DNA of 64,000 bases from Gari tellinella (GCA_922989275.2 OV277864.1:50839550-50903549), one strand, 5' to 3'; counted from the stretch's first letter, positions 20,921-30,758 are shown. The notes: generated by a model from the letters alone, not told the origin. Program-made: numbers and translations.

Positions 20921-21112
20921 AGACTGATTCCATGAATATTCTATTCAAACAATACTGACTGCAACTTTGTACTGGCAAACAATGTGAGATTCTACTTGGG
21001 AATAAAATGAAGTGCTTTAAATAGTGTTTTACTTTCAAGCTTTTAAATATACGAAAAAGAAAATTAATGCAATTAAAAGAAATACGGGCAGTCTTCATTG
21101 CAGATGACTGCT

Positions 21113-21356
21113 TAACCCAATTACTATTACCAATTACTATAAATACAGTTTATATGTCTTTCATTAATGAATTGCTCCATTGAAGCAAATTGTTCCACTT
21201 TATAAAATCAGAAATATGCTCTATATGAAATATTTTCGGAAAATAAATAAATGACTTAAATATTATCTATATCCTAGCAAATGGCAACTTACAGCAGGCT
21301 GAAAATAAAGCAGAATGTGCTTTAAGGCACATTCTGCTTTACTTTCAATCTGCCTT
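21113..21356 (-). mobile_element. Family A MITE, right end replaced
   Basis: Starts TTAACCCAATTACTATTA, hairpin at 21291-21355, then joins directly to a family D element. Confidence 0.8.
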
Positions 21357-21590
21357 AATCCTTTCCTTCCTAAAACTTCAAATGTACAATTCAAGTGTCC
21401 AGTATATTCTAGTCCATCTTTGACTATTTAGGGTTATTTTTTGTCAATGTATTGAAATTACAAACTATGCAGACCCTGATCAGAGGGGTCCTCAAGGGAC
21501 CCTTTGATCAGGGGCATCACTGTTTGCATAAGACAAGCTTACTCCTCCCAGACATTCTGCTTGCAAAGAAGGTGTATATGTGTGACTTAA
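21357..21590 (+). mobile_element. Family D MITE
   Basis: TTAATCCTTTCCTTCCTAAA; centre 'gggtcctcaagggacccttt' (21484-21510); the right end runs to the TTAA that begins the next D. Confidence 0.85.
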
Positions 21591-21837
21591 CTCTTTCCTC
21601 CCTAAAACATTAAATGAACAATTCCTATTTCCATTTTGGTATAGTCCATTTCTGACTTTTAAGGGTTGTTTTTGTCAATGTTTGGCATTGTGACAAACAG
21701 TGAAGAACCTGATCAGAGGGCTCCTTTCGGAGCCCTCTGATCAGGGTCTTCACTGTTTGCATAGGACAAGTGCACTATTCACATGTACACTGTTGGAAAA
21801 GCACGCCTATATGCGGGACTAGGGTTCAAAGAGTTAA
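21587..21837 (+). mobile_element. Family D MITE sharing TTAA with the previous copy
   Basis: TTAACTCTTTCCTCCCTAAA to TAGGGTTCAAAGAGTTAA; palindrome 21700-21760 near perfect. Same orientation as its neighbour. Confidence 0.92.
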
Positions 21838-21849
21838 GGGCTCAAACAA

Positions 21850-22078
21850 TTAACTCATTATCCCATAGACTGTTTCTAGTTTTCAAGACAGGTGATAACT
21901 TAAAGCAGGTTGAAAGTAAAGCAGAATACTTTCAGCCTGCTTAAAGCTACCATTTGCTAGAAGAAATAAAATAATTATTGTGGTATATATTCATAACTGT
22001 ATAAAATAGATCTATTTTCTTCAGTGTGAAAGTAAATTATAGAGGTATAATAGGTGTATTTATGGGGTAGTGGGTTAA
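21850..22078 (+). mobile_element. Family A MITE, central hairpin deleted
   Basis: TTAACTCATTATCCCATAG to TATGGGGTAGTGGGTTAA. 'gtaaagcagaat|actttcagcc' shows loss of the hairpin tip. Confidence 0.88.
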
Positions 22079-22127
22079 ATGGTTACCTATCTTGAAAACT
22101 AGAAATAAGCTACGGGGTAAAGGATTA
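22079..22127 (-). mobile_element. Family A end fragment
   Basis: 'ttacctatcttgaaaactag' to 'acggggtaaaggattaa'. Confidence 0.75.
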
Positions 22128-22199
22128 ATGCTTGATAAAAAATACAACAGGAGCATTCTACATTATTATCTACATGTATTACAGTATATGCATTTACTA

Positions 22200-22446
22200 T
22201 TAATCCTGTAGCCTGTTTCTAGTTTTGAAGACAGGGGAGCACTTAAAGCAAGTTGAAAGTAAAGCAGAATGTGCCTTAAGGAACATTCTGCTTTACTTTC
22301 AGCCTCCGTTAAGCTGTCATCTGCTAGGATATAACAAACATTTCATTGTGTACATGTTTATGACTGTATAAATTGGAACTATTTTCTTCTGTGGAGGAAT
22401 AAATTTAAGTCTGTTAGAAGGAGCTTCTATTGGGAGAAAGGGTTAA
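22200..22446 (+). mobile_element. Family A MITE
   Basis: TTAATCCTGTAGCCTGTTTC to 'gggagaaagggttaa'; hairpin at 22250-22315. Confidence 0.88.
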
Positions 22447-22496
22447 AAAACAACAACAAAAAAACCTCGGTCTTTACAATGCACTTCTTGCAATTT

Positions 22497-22721
22497 AATA
22501 ACTCTTTGCACGCTAGCGGTGGATATATCTGCCACAGTGATTGTCTTTGCAAACAGTTTGGATCCAGATGAGACGCCGCATAATGCGGCGTCTCATCAGG
22601 ATCCAAACTGTTTGACACTCTGACCATGTTTTGAAAAGAAATTTAGAAAAATCTATTTTAGAACAATAGCAGACGACAAATGTTGCAGACGAAAAAAATT
22701 ACCAAGCATGCAAAGAGTTAA
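22497..22721 (+). mobile_element. Family E MITE
   Basis: 'aataactctttgcacgctag' to AGCATGCAAAGAGTTAA; perfect palindrome CAAACAGTTTGGATCCAGAT..CGCATAATGCGGCG.. at 22551-22613. Confidence 0.92.
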
Positions 22722-22847
22722 GAGACCATAACTCTGTATTACAGTTTGTTTATGTTATCAAGATTTACTAATCAAGTTATAGATATTTCCCAAAAGACTT
22801 GTAATGCAATATCAAATGTTAACATTTCATTGTTATTTGTGTTTTAG

Positions 22848-22953
22848 TTTACTGCGTATCTTCGGATGCCTGAGAACTTCAATGTACAGGAGAAGGAAGA
22901 CGCTGTGGACACAATCATAGAGGCTCTCGGTCTTCAGAAATGTATGAATACTG
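22848..22953 (+). CDS. ABCG exon 2: NBD helical region; its end is amplified in tandem
   Basis: Acceptor 'gttttag', first codons TTT ACT GCG TAT (FTAYLRMPENF), joining in frame after RETLQ of exon 1. It encodes the alpha-helical part of the NBD: EKEDAVDTIIEALGLQKC, the usual ABCG helix before the signature motif. It ends AAT ACT G|gtaag in phase 1, and the next exon supplies TG ATA GGA, giving NTVIGD. The last 43 bp of the exon and the first 14 bp of the intron form the first unit of a 57-bp minisatellite, so 12 further in-frame donors follow. I chose the first donor because it gives normal ABCG spacing to ISGGE; use of later donors would insert 19 residues per unit. Confidence 0.92.
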
Positions 22954-23798
22954 GTAAGATTACTCACTCAATCATAGAGGCTCTCGGTCTTCAGAAATGT
23001 ATAAATACTGGTAAGATTACTCACACAATCATTGAGGCTCTTGGTCTTCAGAAATGTATAAATACTGGTAAGATTACTTACACAATCATAGAGGCTCTCG
23101 GTCTTCAGAAATGTATAAATACTGGTAAGACTTCTCACACAATCATAGAGGCTCTTGGTCTTCAGAAATGTATAAATACTGGTAAGATTACTCACACAAT
23201 CATACAGGCTCTTGGTCTTCAGAAATGTATAAATACTGGTAAGATTACTCACACAATCATAGAGGCTCTTGGTCTTCAGAAATGTATAAATACTGGTAAG
23301 ATTACTCACACAATCATAGAGGCTCTTGGTCTTCAGAAATGTATAAATACTGGTAAGATTACTCACACAATCATAGAGGCTCTTGGTCTTCAGAAATGTA
23401 TAAATACTGGTAAGATTACTCACACAATCATAGAGGCTCTTGGTCTTCAGAAATGTATAAATACTGGTAAGATTACTCACACAATCATAGAGGCTCTCGG
23501 TCTTCAGAAATGTATAAATACTGGTAAGACTTCTCACACAATCATAGAGGCTCTTGGTCTTCAGAAATGTATAAATACTGGTAAGATTACTCACACAATC
23601 ATAGAGGCTCTTGGTCTTCAGAAATGTATAAATACTGGTAAGATTACTCACACATTCATAGAGGCTCTCGGTCTTTAGAAATGTATAAATACTTGTAAGA
23701 TTTCTCACACAATCATAGAGGCACTTGGTCTTTAGAAATATATTAATTCTGGTAAGATTACTCACCAAATCATAGAAGCTCTTGGTCTTCAGAATAGA
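22911..23798 (+). repeat. 57-bp minisatellite made of exon end plus splice donor (about 15.6 units)
   Basis: Tandem units of exactly 57 bp, each holding the last 43 bp of exon 2 and 14 bp of intron with a GTAAG donor. Donors recur at 22954 + 57k for k = 0 to 14; a partial 16th unit ends near 23798. Because 57 is a multiple of 3 and no unit has a stop until a CTT TAG at 23673-23678, the first 13 donors (k = 0-12) lie in one open frame that adds GKITHTIIEALGLQKCINT per unit. The CTCGG / cttctcac variant pair at k = 2-3 recurs at k = 9-10, which suggests a 7-unit (399-bp) block duplication. The last two and a half units have diverged and carry stops. The long open frames on both strands here are a by-product of the period, not separate genes. 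Confidence 0.97.
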
Positions 23799-23889
23799 GG
23801 ATTCTGTTCAGTTTGCTTAGCTGTATTTCACATTTTCTTTCAAAATTGTTTACATTGATTAAGATAGGTGATTGCTTATGGTCAATTTG

Positions 23890-24123
23890 TAGTTTCAAAG
23901 ACTAATGACCACTTAAAGCAGGTTAAAAGTAAAGCAGAATGCACCTTAAGGTGTGTTCTGCTTTACTTTAAACCTGCTTTCAGCTACTATCTGTTAGAAT
24001 AAAGTGAATATTTGTCATGATACATACATGTATTCATGACTGTCTAAATTGGAACTATATTAAACAAAGTATGAATAAATTAAATGCATAAATATGTGTA
24101 TCAATAGAGCAATGGGGTAATAA
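23890..24123 (+). mobile_element. Family A MITE, left end decayed
   Basis: Hairpin around GCACCTTAAGGTGTG (23912-23985); right end 'caatggggtaataa'. Confidence 0.8.
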
Positions 24124-24314
24124 CAGGGCTCCAGATAAGGGGTGTATTTAAAACATTAAAATCCTTATTTCTGCATTAAACCCTATGGTGTCACTACTCA
24201 TTAGAATCGTCCCGAAGAGACGATTCTAATTAGTAGTAACACTATAGAATTTGGTGCTGATAAAAGTGAGAAAATGGGATTTGTTCAGTTTACTCTCTCT
24301 TATTTGGACCCCAG
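24124..24314 (+). mobile_element. Family B MITE 28 bp before exon 3
   Basis: CAGGGCTCCAGATAAGGGG to CTTATTTGGACCCCAG. TAATAA / TAATTA flank it (diverged 6-bp copies). Confidence 0.88.
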
Positions 24315-24342
24315 TAATTACACGTGTATTTGTTTATTACAG

Positions 24343-24443
24343 TGATAGGAGATATATTTGTGAAAGGAATATCGGGTGGTGAGAAGAAGCGTGCCAGCAT
24401 AGCCTGTGAGCTGCTGGTTGATCCAGATATACTACTCTTAGAT
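24343..24443 (+). CDS. ABCG exon 3: signature motif and Walker B
   Basis: Acceptor 'tgtttattacag'; enters in phase 1 and leaves in phase 0 at CTC TTA GAT|gtgagt. It encodes [20 protein letters not shown], then [21 protein letters not shown] is the ABC signature (LSGGQ-like, with the ABCG-type E-K-K-R tail) and ILLLD is the Walker B strand, with the following E supplied by exon 4. A family B MITE ends 28 bp upstream and a family C MITE begins 29 bp downstream, so the splice signals are hemmed in by elements. Confidence 0.97.
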
Positions 24444-24472
24444 GTGAGTCAACAACAGCTGCCCGTCCAGTA

Positions 24473-24643
24473 CAGTAAAACCTCTCAATTACCACCATCA
24501 AATTGTAATAATTATATGGAGGATAATCAATTTCTTTGGATTGATATGAAAAATATATCACAGCTTTAAGCTGTCACCTGTCTTTTATACAGCCAATTAG
24601 TCTTTGTTTTAGTGGTGGTAAGATATATAGAGAGGTTTTACTG
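24473..24643. mobile_element. Family C MITE 29 bp after exon 3, hairpin shortened
   Basis: CAGTAAAACCTCTCAATTAC to TATAGAGAGGTTTTACTG. The middle of the usual centre is missing. Confidence 0.88.
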
Positions 24644-24710
24644 TTGCTTTTACACTGGAGAACACTATTATTTCCCAATAGACTTATAAACGCTAAAATT
24701 CCTATATCCA

Positions 24711-24944
24711 TTAACTCATTGAGCCCTAGTGACGCATATATGCGTCTTTTACGAAATGTGTCTCATACAAATCTTGAAGTCCCTGATCAGAGGGCTCCTG
24801 CAGGAGCCCTCTGATCAGGGTCTTCACTGTTTGTCATTTTGTAAAATATAATAAGAAAAAACCCTTAATTTATAGTCGAAAATGGACCAGCCTTTATTGC
24901 AAACTGGAGTTGTCCATTGGAAGTTTAAGGGGATAATGAGTTAA
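24711..24944 (-). mobile_element. Family D MITE
   Basis: TTAACTCATTGAGCCCTAG to 'ggggataatgagttaa'; hairpin GGGCTCCTGCAGGAGCCC. Confidence 0.9.
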
Positions 24945-25009
24945 ATGGCAAACAAAATAATGTAAGATGTAAGTCAACAGCAACAGCTGTTGCATAATAC
25001 CTATTAGCC

Positions 25010-25205
25010 TAGGGCTCCAGATAACAGGGAGTTATCTGAACAAATCTTAACTTTTTCTCGCTCATATCAGCACCAAATCCTGTGGTGTTACTACTCATTA
25101 GAATCGTTTCCATGAGACGATTCTAATGAGTAGTGACACCATAGGGTTTAATGTAGAAATGGAGATTTAAGTGTTTGAAATATACTCCCCTTATTTGAAG
25201 CTCAG
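25010..25205 (-). mobile_element. Family B MITE
   Basis: 'tagggctccagataacaggg' to 'ttatttgaagctcag'; hairpin intact. Confidence 0.85.
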
Positions 25206-25640
25206 ATCTAGTACAGTGGAGCACATGTTATTCTTTTCTGAATACAGTCAGGACTCGATACAACGTCACAGTTCGTTCGCAACAAAAATGTTATACAGTA
25301 CATTTGTATATGTATATTGAATCTCATATATAGATCTATATAGCTTTGTTCAGGTTCGTTCCAATGGAATTCGTGTTGGTAAGTGAGAATTCCGATGTCG
25401 TCGTATCCTGTCCTGAGACTCCTGGCTGTAAACAAATGTGTGCTAAAATGCCTATGTCCATTTCAAACAGTTAAAATTGTACCCAGATCAGACATCACAT
25501 GACCCACTTTTTAAACCCAGTGTCTGCATTGGCTCAAAACTGTTAACTAGCCAGATTAAAATGATTATTGTCAATATTTCAAAAAGCAGTTATTTTCTAC
25601 ATTTGATAGCATTGTTAAGTTTCATTACCCCATAAATACA
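25206..25640. other. Mostly featureless
   Basis: 'cagtcaggactcgata' near 25248 hints at a decayed TA element; 25465-25545 is a decayed CAAACAG-type hairpin. Nothing else. Confidence 0.35.
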
Positions 25641-25644
25641 CCTT

Positions 25645-25895
25645 TTAACCCTTTCCCACATAGACCTTTTCTAGTATTGAATAAAGGTGTCTACTTAAAG
25701 CGAGTTGAAAGTAAAGCAGAATGCGCCTTAAGCGCATTCTGCTTTACTTTCAGCCTGCTTTAAGCTACCATCTGCTAGAATATAGAAAATATTTTGTATG
25801 ATACATATTTATGACTGTATAAATTGGAACTATTTTCTTCAGTGAAGGAATAAACTTAATGCGCTAAAAGGCGCTTCTATTGGGGAGAGGGTTAA
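25645..25895 (+). mobile_element. Family A MITE
   Basis: TTAACCCTTTCCCACATAG to 'tggggagagggttaa'; hairpin around GCGCCTTAAGCGC. Confidence 0.9.
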
Positions 25896-26114
25896 GCCTT
25901 AGATAATTCCTCCACTAAAGAAGATGATTCCACTTTATACATTCATGATTACGTACAGTGAGAAATATTTTCTTCAATCATCAAGATGGTAGCTTAAAGC
26001 AAGCTGAAAGCAAAGCAAAATGCGCCTTAAGGCGCATTCTGCTTTAATGTCAACCTGCTTTCAAGTAGTCTCATACTTTCAATACTAGAAACAGACTATG
26101 GAGTAAAGGGTTAA
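25892..26114 (-). mobile_element. Family A MITE sharing TTAA with the previous copy
   Basis: Starts on the TTAA of its neighbour, 5' part shortened; hairpin 25990-26060; ends 'actatggagtaaagggttaa'. Confidence 0.85.
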
Positions 26115-26154
26115 AATTGGAAAGAATAGCTTCCTCTGTCCTTTATCAGGTCAT

Positions 26155-27650
26155 GTAACCCTTAGCATGCTAGCATTGAAACCATGGTAACCATTGCAAA
26201 CAGTTTTGATCCTGATGAGACGCCGCGTGACGCCGCGTCTCATCAGGATAAAAACTTTTTGACGCCCTGACCCTGTTTTGAAAACAATATTTTTAGCTCA
26301 CCTGAGCCGAAGGCTCAGGATGAGCTATTGTGATACCATTCCGTCCGTCGTCCATCGTCCGGTGTCTGGCGTCCGTCGTCCGGTGTCCGTCGTCCGTCGT
26401 CCGTAGTACGTTCACATTTTCAAACAACATCTCCTCAGAAACCACTGACCCAATTGCAACCAAACTTTGTCAGAAGCATCAGTGGCAAGGGGGAACGAAA
26501 TCTTGTTCAAAGTTTTTGGCTAGAGTTATTCCCCTTGCTGTGGGACCAGATTTTCTAACATGACCCTATAGACAACTTTTAATGCATAAGAAAATCTTAA
26601 AAAATCTTCTTCTCAAAAACCCAAAGGCCCAGACCTTTGATATTTGGTATGTATCATAACCTAATGATCTTCTACCAAGATTGTTCAAAGTTTGACCCTG
26701 GGGCCAAAAATGGCCCCGCCCTGGGGCTTATCAGTTTTTCTTAGGAAAACCTTTAAAAATCTTCTCCTCAGAAACTGTATGGCCTAGATCATTCATATTT
26801 GACATGTAGCTTTTCCATATGGTCCTCTACCAAGATTTTTTCAAATTATGACCCCTGGGTCAAAATTGGCCGTGCCCCAGGGCTTATCAGTTTTACATAG
26901 ACTTATATAGGAAAACCTTTTAAAATCTTTTTCTCTCAAACTGTATGGCCTAGATCTTTAATATTTGACATACAGCTTTGCCTTGTGGTCCTCTACCAAG
27001 ATTGTTCAAATTATGACCCCCGGGTCAGAAATTGCCACGCCCTCGGGCCTATTAGTTTTTCATAGGAAAACCTTTAAAAATCTTCTTCTCTGAAACCGTA
27101 AGGCCAAGATCATTTATATTTGACATGTAGCTTTGCCCTATGGTACTCTACCAAGATTGTTCAAATTATGACCCCTTGATCAAATTTGGCCCCGCCCCGG
27201 GGCTTATCAGTTTTACATAGACTTATATAGGAAAACCTTTAAAAATCTTCTACTCTGAAACTGTAAGGCCCAGATTCTTAATATTTGACATATAGCTTTG
27301 CTTTGTGGTTCTCTACCAAGATTGTTCCAATTATGACCCCCGGGGCAAAAATTGGACCCACCCAGTTTTTATAGGAAAACCTTTAAAAATCTTCTTCTCT
27401 TAAACCGTAAGGCCCAGATCATTAATATCTGACATGTAGCTTCGCATTGTGGTCCTCTACCAAGATCAAATTATGGGACCTGGGTCATAGCTATATCAAA
27501 ATGTTGTCTTGCCCAGTCAGATTCTATGGTACAGTGTCCTCAGGTGAGCGAAATGTGACCCTCTGGGTCTCTTGTTAAATTCTATTTTTAGAACAGCAGC
27601 AGACGACAAATGTTGCAGACAAAAAAAAATACCCAGCATGCAAAGAGTTA
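26155..27650 (+). mobile_element. Family E MITE split by a long family N insertion
   Basis: Left part to 26290 with palindrome CAAACAGTTTTGATCCTGAT..GCGTGACGCCGCG..; right part from 27577 'attctatttttagaacagca' to 'agcatgcaaagagtta'. The two parts join into a normal E element. Confidence 0.88.
26291..27576 (+). mobile_element. CACCTGAG long repeat (family N), copy 2
   Basis: 'ttttagctcacctgagccga' to 'cctcaggtgagcgaaatg' and 'gggtctcttgtt'. A GTCCGTCGTCCG-type stretch near the start, then about five tandem modules of roughly 150-170 bp, each with 'accaagattgttcaaattat' and 'aggaaaacctttaaaaatct'. No transposase seen; nothing explains how it moves. Confidence 0.85.
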
Positions 27651-27755
27651 GTTGTTACAATATCTACAGTAAAGCACTGATAATACATATTTTACAATCA
27701 TAAATATATTTTATTTCATCTGCGTTTTATCTGCGTTATCTTGCAGTATCCTGTA

Positions 27756-28844
27756 CGAGGTGTGTCCATAAAGTTCATGGACAGTACTTGAAAGAGTCAC
27801 AAAGTTGAAACATTAGCCATACAAAACTTATACTACTGTAAAGAGGGGATGTTTTTCATTTGTCATGTGAAAAAAAGTAGCGCTACTACTATTAATAGTC
27901 TTTTATTTCTCTGTTTTTTCCCACAGACACTTATATATACCTGAGACAGATGAAACGTCATTTTGACTTCCCAACGTCGTTACAGAGTCAGACGTTAGAC
28001 CCGTCAAGTGCTGACCATAGATTATGATTTCAATTGTCAAATTTGAATAAAGTTGATCACAACTTTTCAAAATATTGCTCTTTCGCTTCGACACTTTTTT
28101 AGTGTCTTTTAACCCGATTGTCAAACACACTGATGTCTGTCAAAGGACCTAACAACCCCCTGAACATGTATTTCAAACTCTTCACGGTTCTCATGAGTTA
28201 TTGATTCAATTGCGGAAATATTTAGAAGTCCATAGGGGCAAGATCAGGGGAATAAGGACTGTGCTGTAATCTCTCAAAACCTATCAGGTCGACATCGAGC
28301 AGTGTAGACCCCGCTTGATGGAGAGGCCCATTGTCCTGGTGGAAGATAATGCGGTCAAGGTCAGCTTGGGTCAATTCTGTCTCAGTGCTCGAGCAAGAGC
28401 CTTCCTTGAACTTTGCCCGTCGCTAAACCTGTTATGCCACTTATAAACTAAAGAACAGCAAACCAATGATATGCTTCAGAATTAGTGCGCGTAAAATTTG
28501 AAAGGTTTTGAAGTTAAAGTCTAAACTTTCGGGATATGAGGTTGACGTCATCGGTATTCACGGAATGTGTTTTAGATAGAATCTGTTTGGTTTGCATCTA
28601 GTTATGAACTACAGACAGCACGTTGAAAAAATCAAATAAATTGGGTTTTTTGGCGTGCACGGGGTCCCCCTTTCCTTGTTAGAAGAATAATTTATATTTT
28701 TCTTAATTTTTACGCAAAACGGTCGTATTTTCTTTAAATAATGCTTAAAAACATGACTTCATATAATAGACATAACAAAACTTCCAACAGTGCGTTACTT
28801 TAATAAAGATCGACAATGTCTACGATGTTAACGGACACACCTCG
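27756..28844 (-). mobile_element. Degenerate mariner transposon
   Basis: Inverted ends CGAGGTGTGTCC on both sides, flanked by TA (27754-27755 and 28845-28846). The minus strand contains a broken transposase with the mariner D34D signature. Length 1089 bp, against about 1.3 kb for intact mariners, so it has an internal deletion. Confidence 0.93.
28222..28448 (-). pseudogene. Mariner transposase remnant
   Basis: Minus-strand frames encode YKWHNRFSDGQSS (end of the DNA-binding part) and, in another frame, IIFHQDNGPLHQAG followed by HSPYSPDLAPMDF. The D of HQDN and the D of APMDF are separated by 34 residues, the mariner D34D spacing. The region with the first catalytic D is deleted, a frameshift separates the parts, and a TAA follows MDF. 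Not functional. Confidence 0.92.
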
Positions 28845-28903
28845 TACATATGAGTTTTATTTGGATTCCAAGAACAAGTATTATTGTGTTGTTGTTTTTG
28901 TAC

Positions 28904-29045
28904 TTAACCCTTTCCATGGACCATAGAAGCACCTTTTAGCACATTCCAATTTATACAGTCATGAATATAATCATAAGGAATATTTTCTTTATTCTATCAG
29001 GTGATAGCTTAATGCAGGCTGAAAGTAAAGCAGAATGTGCCTTAA
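28904..29045 (-). mobile_element. Family A MITE, cut in the hairpin
   Basis: TTAACCCTTTCCATGG to 'gcagaatgtgccttaag', then unrelated sequence. Confidence 0.8.
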
Positions 29046-29065
29046 GATCAGATAGATCTACTAAG

Positions 29066-29264
29066 AGTAAGGCTCCAGATAAGGGGAGTATTTCAAAAAC
29101 TAAAATCTTTTTATTTCTGTATTAATCCCTATGGTGTCAGTCTACTCATTAGAATCGTCTCGAAGAGAAGATTCTAATGAATAGTAACACCATAGGATTT
29201 GCTGTTGAAATAAGGGAAAAAATGATGGATTTGTGCAGTTAACTCCCTCTTATCTGGAGCCCTG
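29066..29264 (+). mobile_element. Family B MITE with 6-bp target copies
   Basis: 'taaggctccagataagggg' to CTTATCTGGAGCCCTG. ACTAAG at 29060-29065 and 29265-29270. Confidence 0.88.
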
Positions 29265-29440
29265 ACTAAGTGATTGTTTTTTCTCTTATCCACATGAAGA
29301 GGATTGCTAAACTTGGTTTACAGCGGAAAAAACTTTATTTTTTCCCGTTTATCGGCAAACGAAACACAAACACATCGCAATAAAACGCAGAAAAAGACAA
29401 CATGTCGACATTTCTGACTACTCATGTTAATATGAGTGGC

Positions 29441-29560
29441 AAACAGTTTGGAGCCTGATCAGACGCCGGGTTATCCGGCTTCTAATCTGGCTCCAAACTG
29501 TTTGCATTGGAAATAATAGTTTTAGTGTAAACGCGTTTATTGGGAAAGAATAACGTTTTC
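29441..29560. repeat. Family F hairpin and flank
   Basis: CAAACAGTTTGGAGCCTGAT to CCAAACTGTTTGCA around CGCCGGGTTATCCGGC; then 'aaacgcgtttattgggaaag' as at 5097. Confidence 0.8.
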
Positions 29561-29659
29561 TCCACTGTACCAATGTAATAAACAGGTTTTCTCAAGGCAT
29601 AGATCATACATATTTTTCAGAGAATGGAGTAAAAAACTAAATTTTGAAAAGCAAAATCA

Positions 29660-29912
29660 TTAACCCTTTACCCAATAACCTATTTATAATATTAAAGACA
29701 GGTGATCACTTAAAGCAGGTTGAAAGTAAAGCAGAATGTGCCTTAAGGCACATTCTGCTTTACTTTCAGCCTGCTTTAAACTACCATCTTTTAGGCTATT
29801 TAAAAATATTTGTTATGGTTATTGTTCATGGGGGTATAAGCTGGAACTATTTTCTTCAGCGGAGGAATAAATTAGATGCGCTAAAAGTCGCTTCTATGGG
29901 GTAAAGGGTTAA
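29660..29912 (+). mobile_element. Family A MITE
   Basis: TTAACCCTTTACCCAATAAC to 'tatggggtaaagggttaa'; perfect hairpin around GTGCCTTAAGGCAC. Confidence 0.92.
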
Positions 29913-29935
29913 TAAAAGACTACATATAGGACTGA

Positions 29936-30511
29936 ACCCTTTCTTATATAGCTTGTTTTCAGTCTTGAAGACAGTTCAACTTGGTTGCTTAAAGTAGGCT
30001 GAAAATAAATATGCTTAAAATAAAGCAGAATTATCCGCAAGGATAGATAGATAGATACTTTTATTTCCTCCTTTTAGGAGAGCACAAAAACTTACAAATA
30101 CAAATAAACATAGACATACATTATTATACAAAGACAATACAATACATTACATTATGATATCCCACTATAATGAAATTTCTATCGTTAGAAGTTCAATAAT
30201 AGAAGGCTATACTTAACTAAGAAATGAGAAACAAATTTGACATGTTTAGTAATGAAAAACCATAACACAAAAGGGTTTCTTTCAAACCATTTCTTAATAT
30301 AGAATTTCATTTCCAAACCATACATAATCATGCTTTGTTGTCAAAGAGTTGGTTTAAAGCAAACTCTGCCCCTGCTTTAAAATACCATCTGCTAGAATAC
30401 AGGACATTTTTCTTATGGTGACTGAACAATGTGGAACTATTTTCTTTGGTTCAAGAATAAATTAATAAAGGTGTAAAAAGGTGTATAATTTTATATTGGG
30501 TAATAGGTTAA
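29936..30511 (+). mobile_element. Family A MITE split by another insertion
   Basis: Left arm to about 30042 and right arm from about 30345 ('ttggtttaaagcaaac') to 'gggtaataggttaa'. Between them is a 300-bp AT-rich insert. Confidence 0.75.
30043..30344 (-). mobile_element. Probable retroelement end inside family A
   Basis: (GATA)n then 'cttttatttcctccttttag' and AT-rich sequence with 'acaaatacaaataaacatag', comparable to 5484-5665. Reads as the reversed 3' end of a non-LTR element; no coding part. Confidence 0.4.
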
Positions 30512-30512
30512 A

Positions 30513-30739
30513 TTAACTCTTTGCACGCTAGCGGCGGATATACCTGCCAGAGTGATTACCTCTGCAAACAGATTGGATCCAGATGAGACGCCGCGTAATG
30601 CGGCGTCTCATCAGGATCCAATCTGTTTGCTATTCTGACACTTAATTTAAAGAAAAATTTGAAAAATTCATATTTTAGAGGGATAGCAGACGACAAATTG
30701 TTGCAGACGAAAAGAATTACCCAGCATGCAAAGAGTTAA
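30513..30739 (+). mobile_element. Family E MITE ending 19 bp before exon 4
   Basis: TTAACTCTTTGCACGCTAGC to AGCATGCAAAGAGTTAA; perfect palindrome CAAACAGATTGGATCCAGAT..CGCGTAATGCGGCG... Confidence 0.93.
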
Positions 30740-30758
30740 GTGTAGTTTGATATTTCAG

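Noticed and set aside
22866..23678. A 270-codon open frame that could be called a repeat protein gene
   Set aside because: It is exon 2 read through its own donor into the 57-bp array; the frame stays open only because 57 is divisible by 3.
22968..23768. A 266-codon open frame on the minus strand
   Set aside because: Antisense shadow of the same array; no start context, splice signal or domain.
22911..23798. CRISPR-like array
   Set aside because: Units are contiguous without variable spacers, and the surrounding DNA is an animal gene.
24730..24840. Hairpins with GC stems as transcription terminators
   Set aside because: Animal DNA; the hairpins are MITE centres present in many copies.
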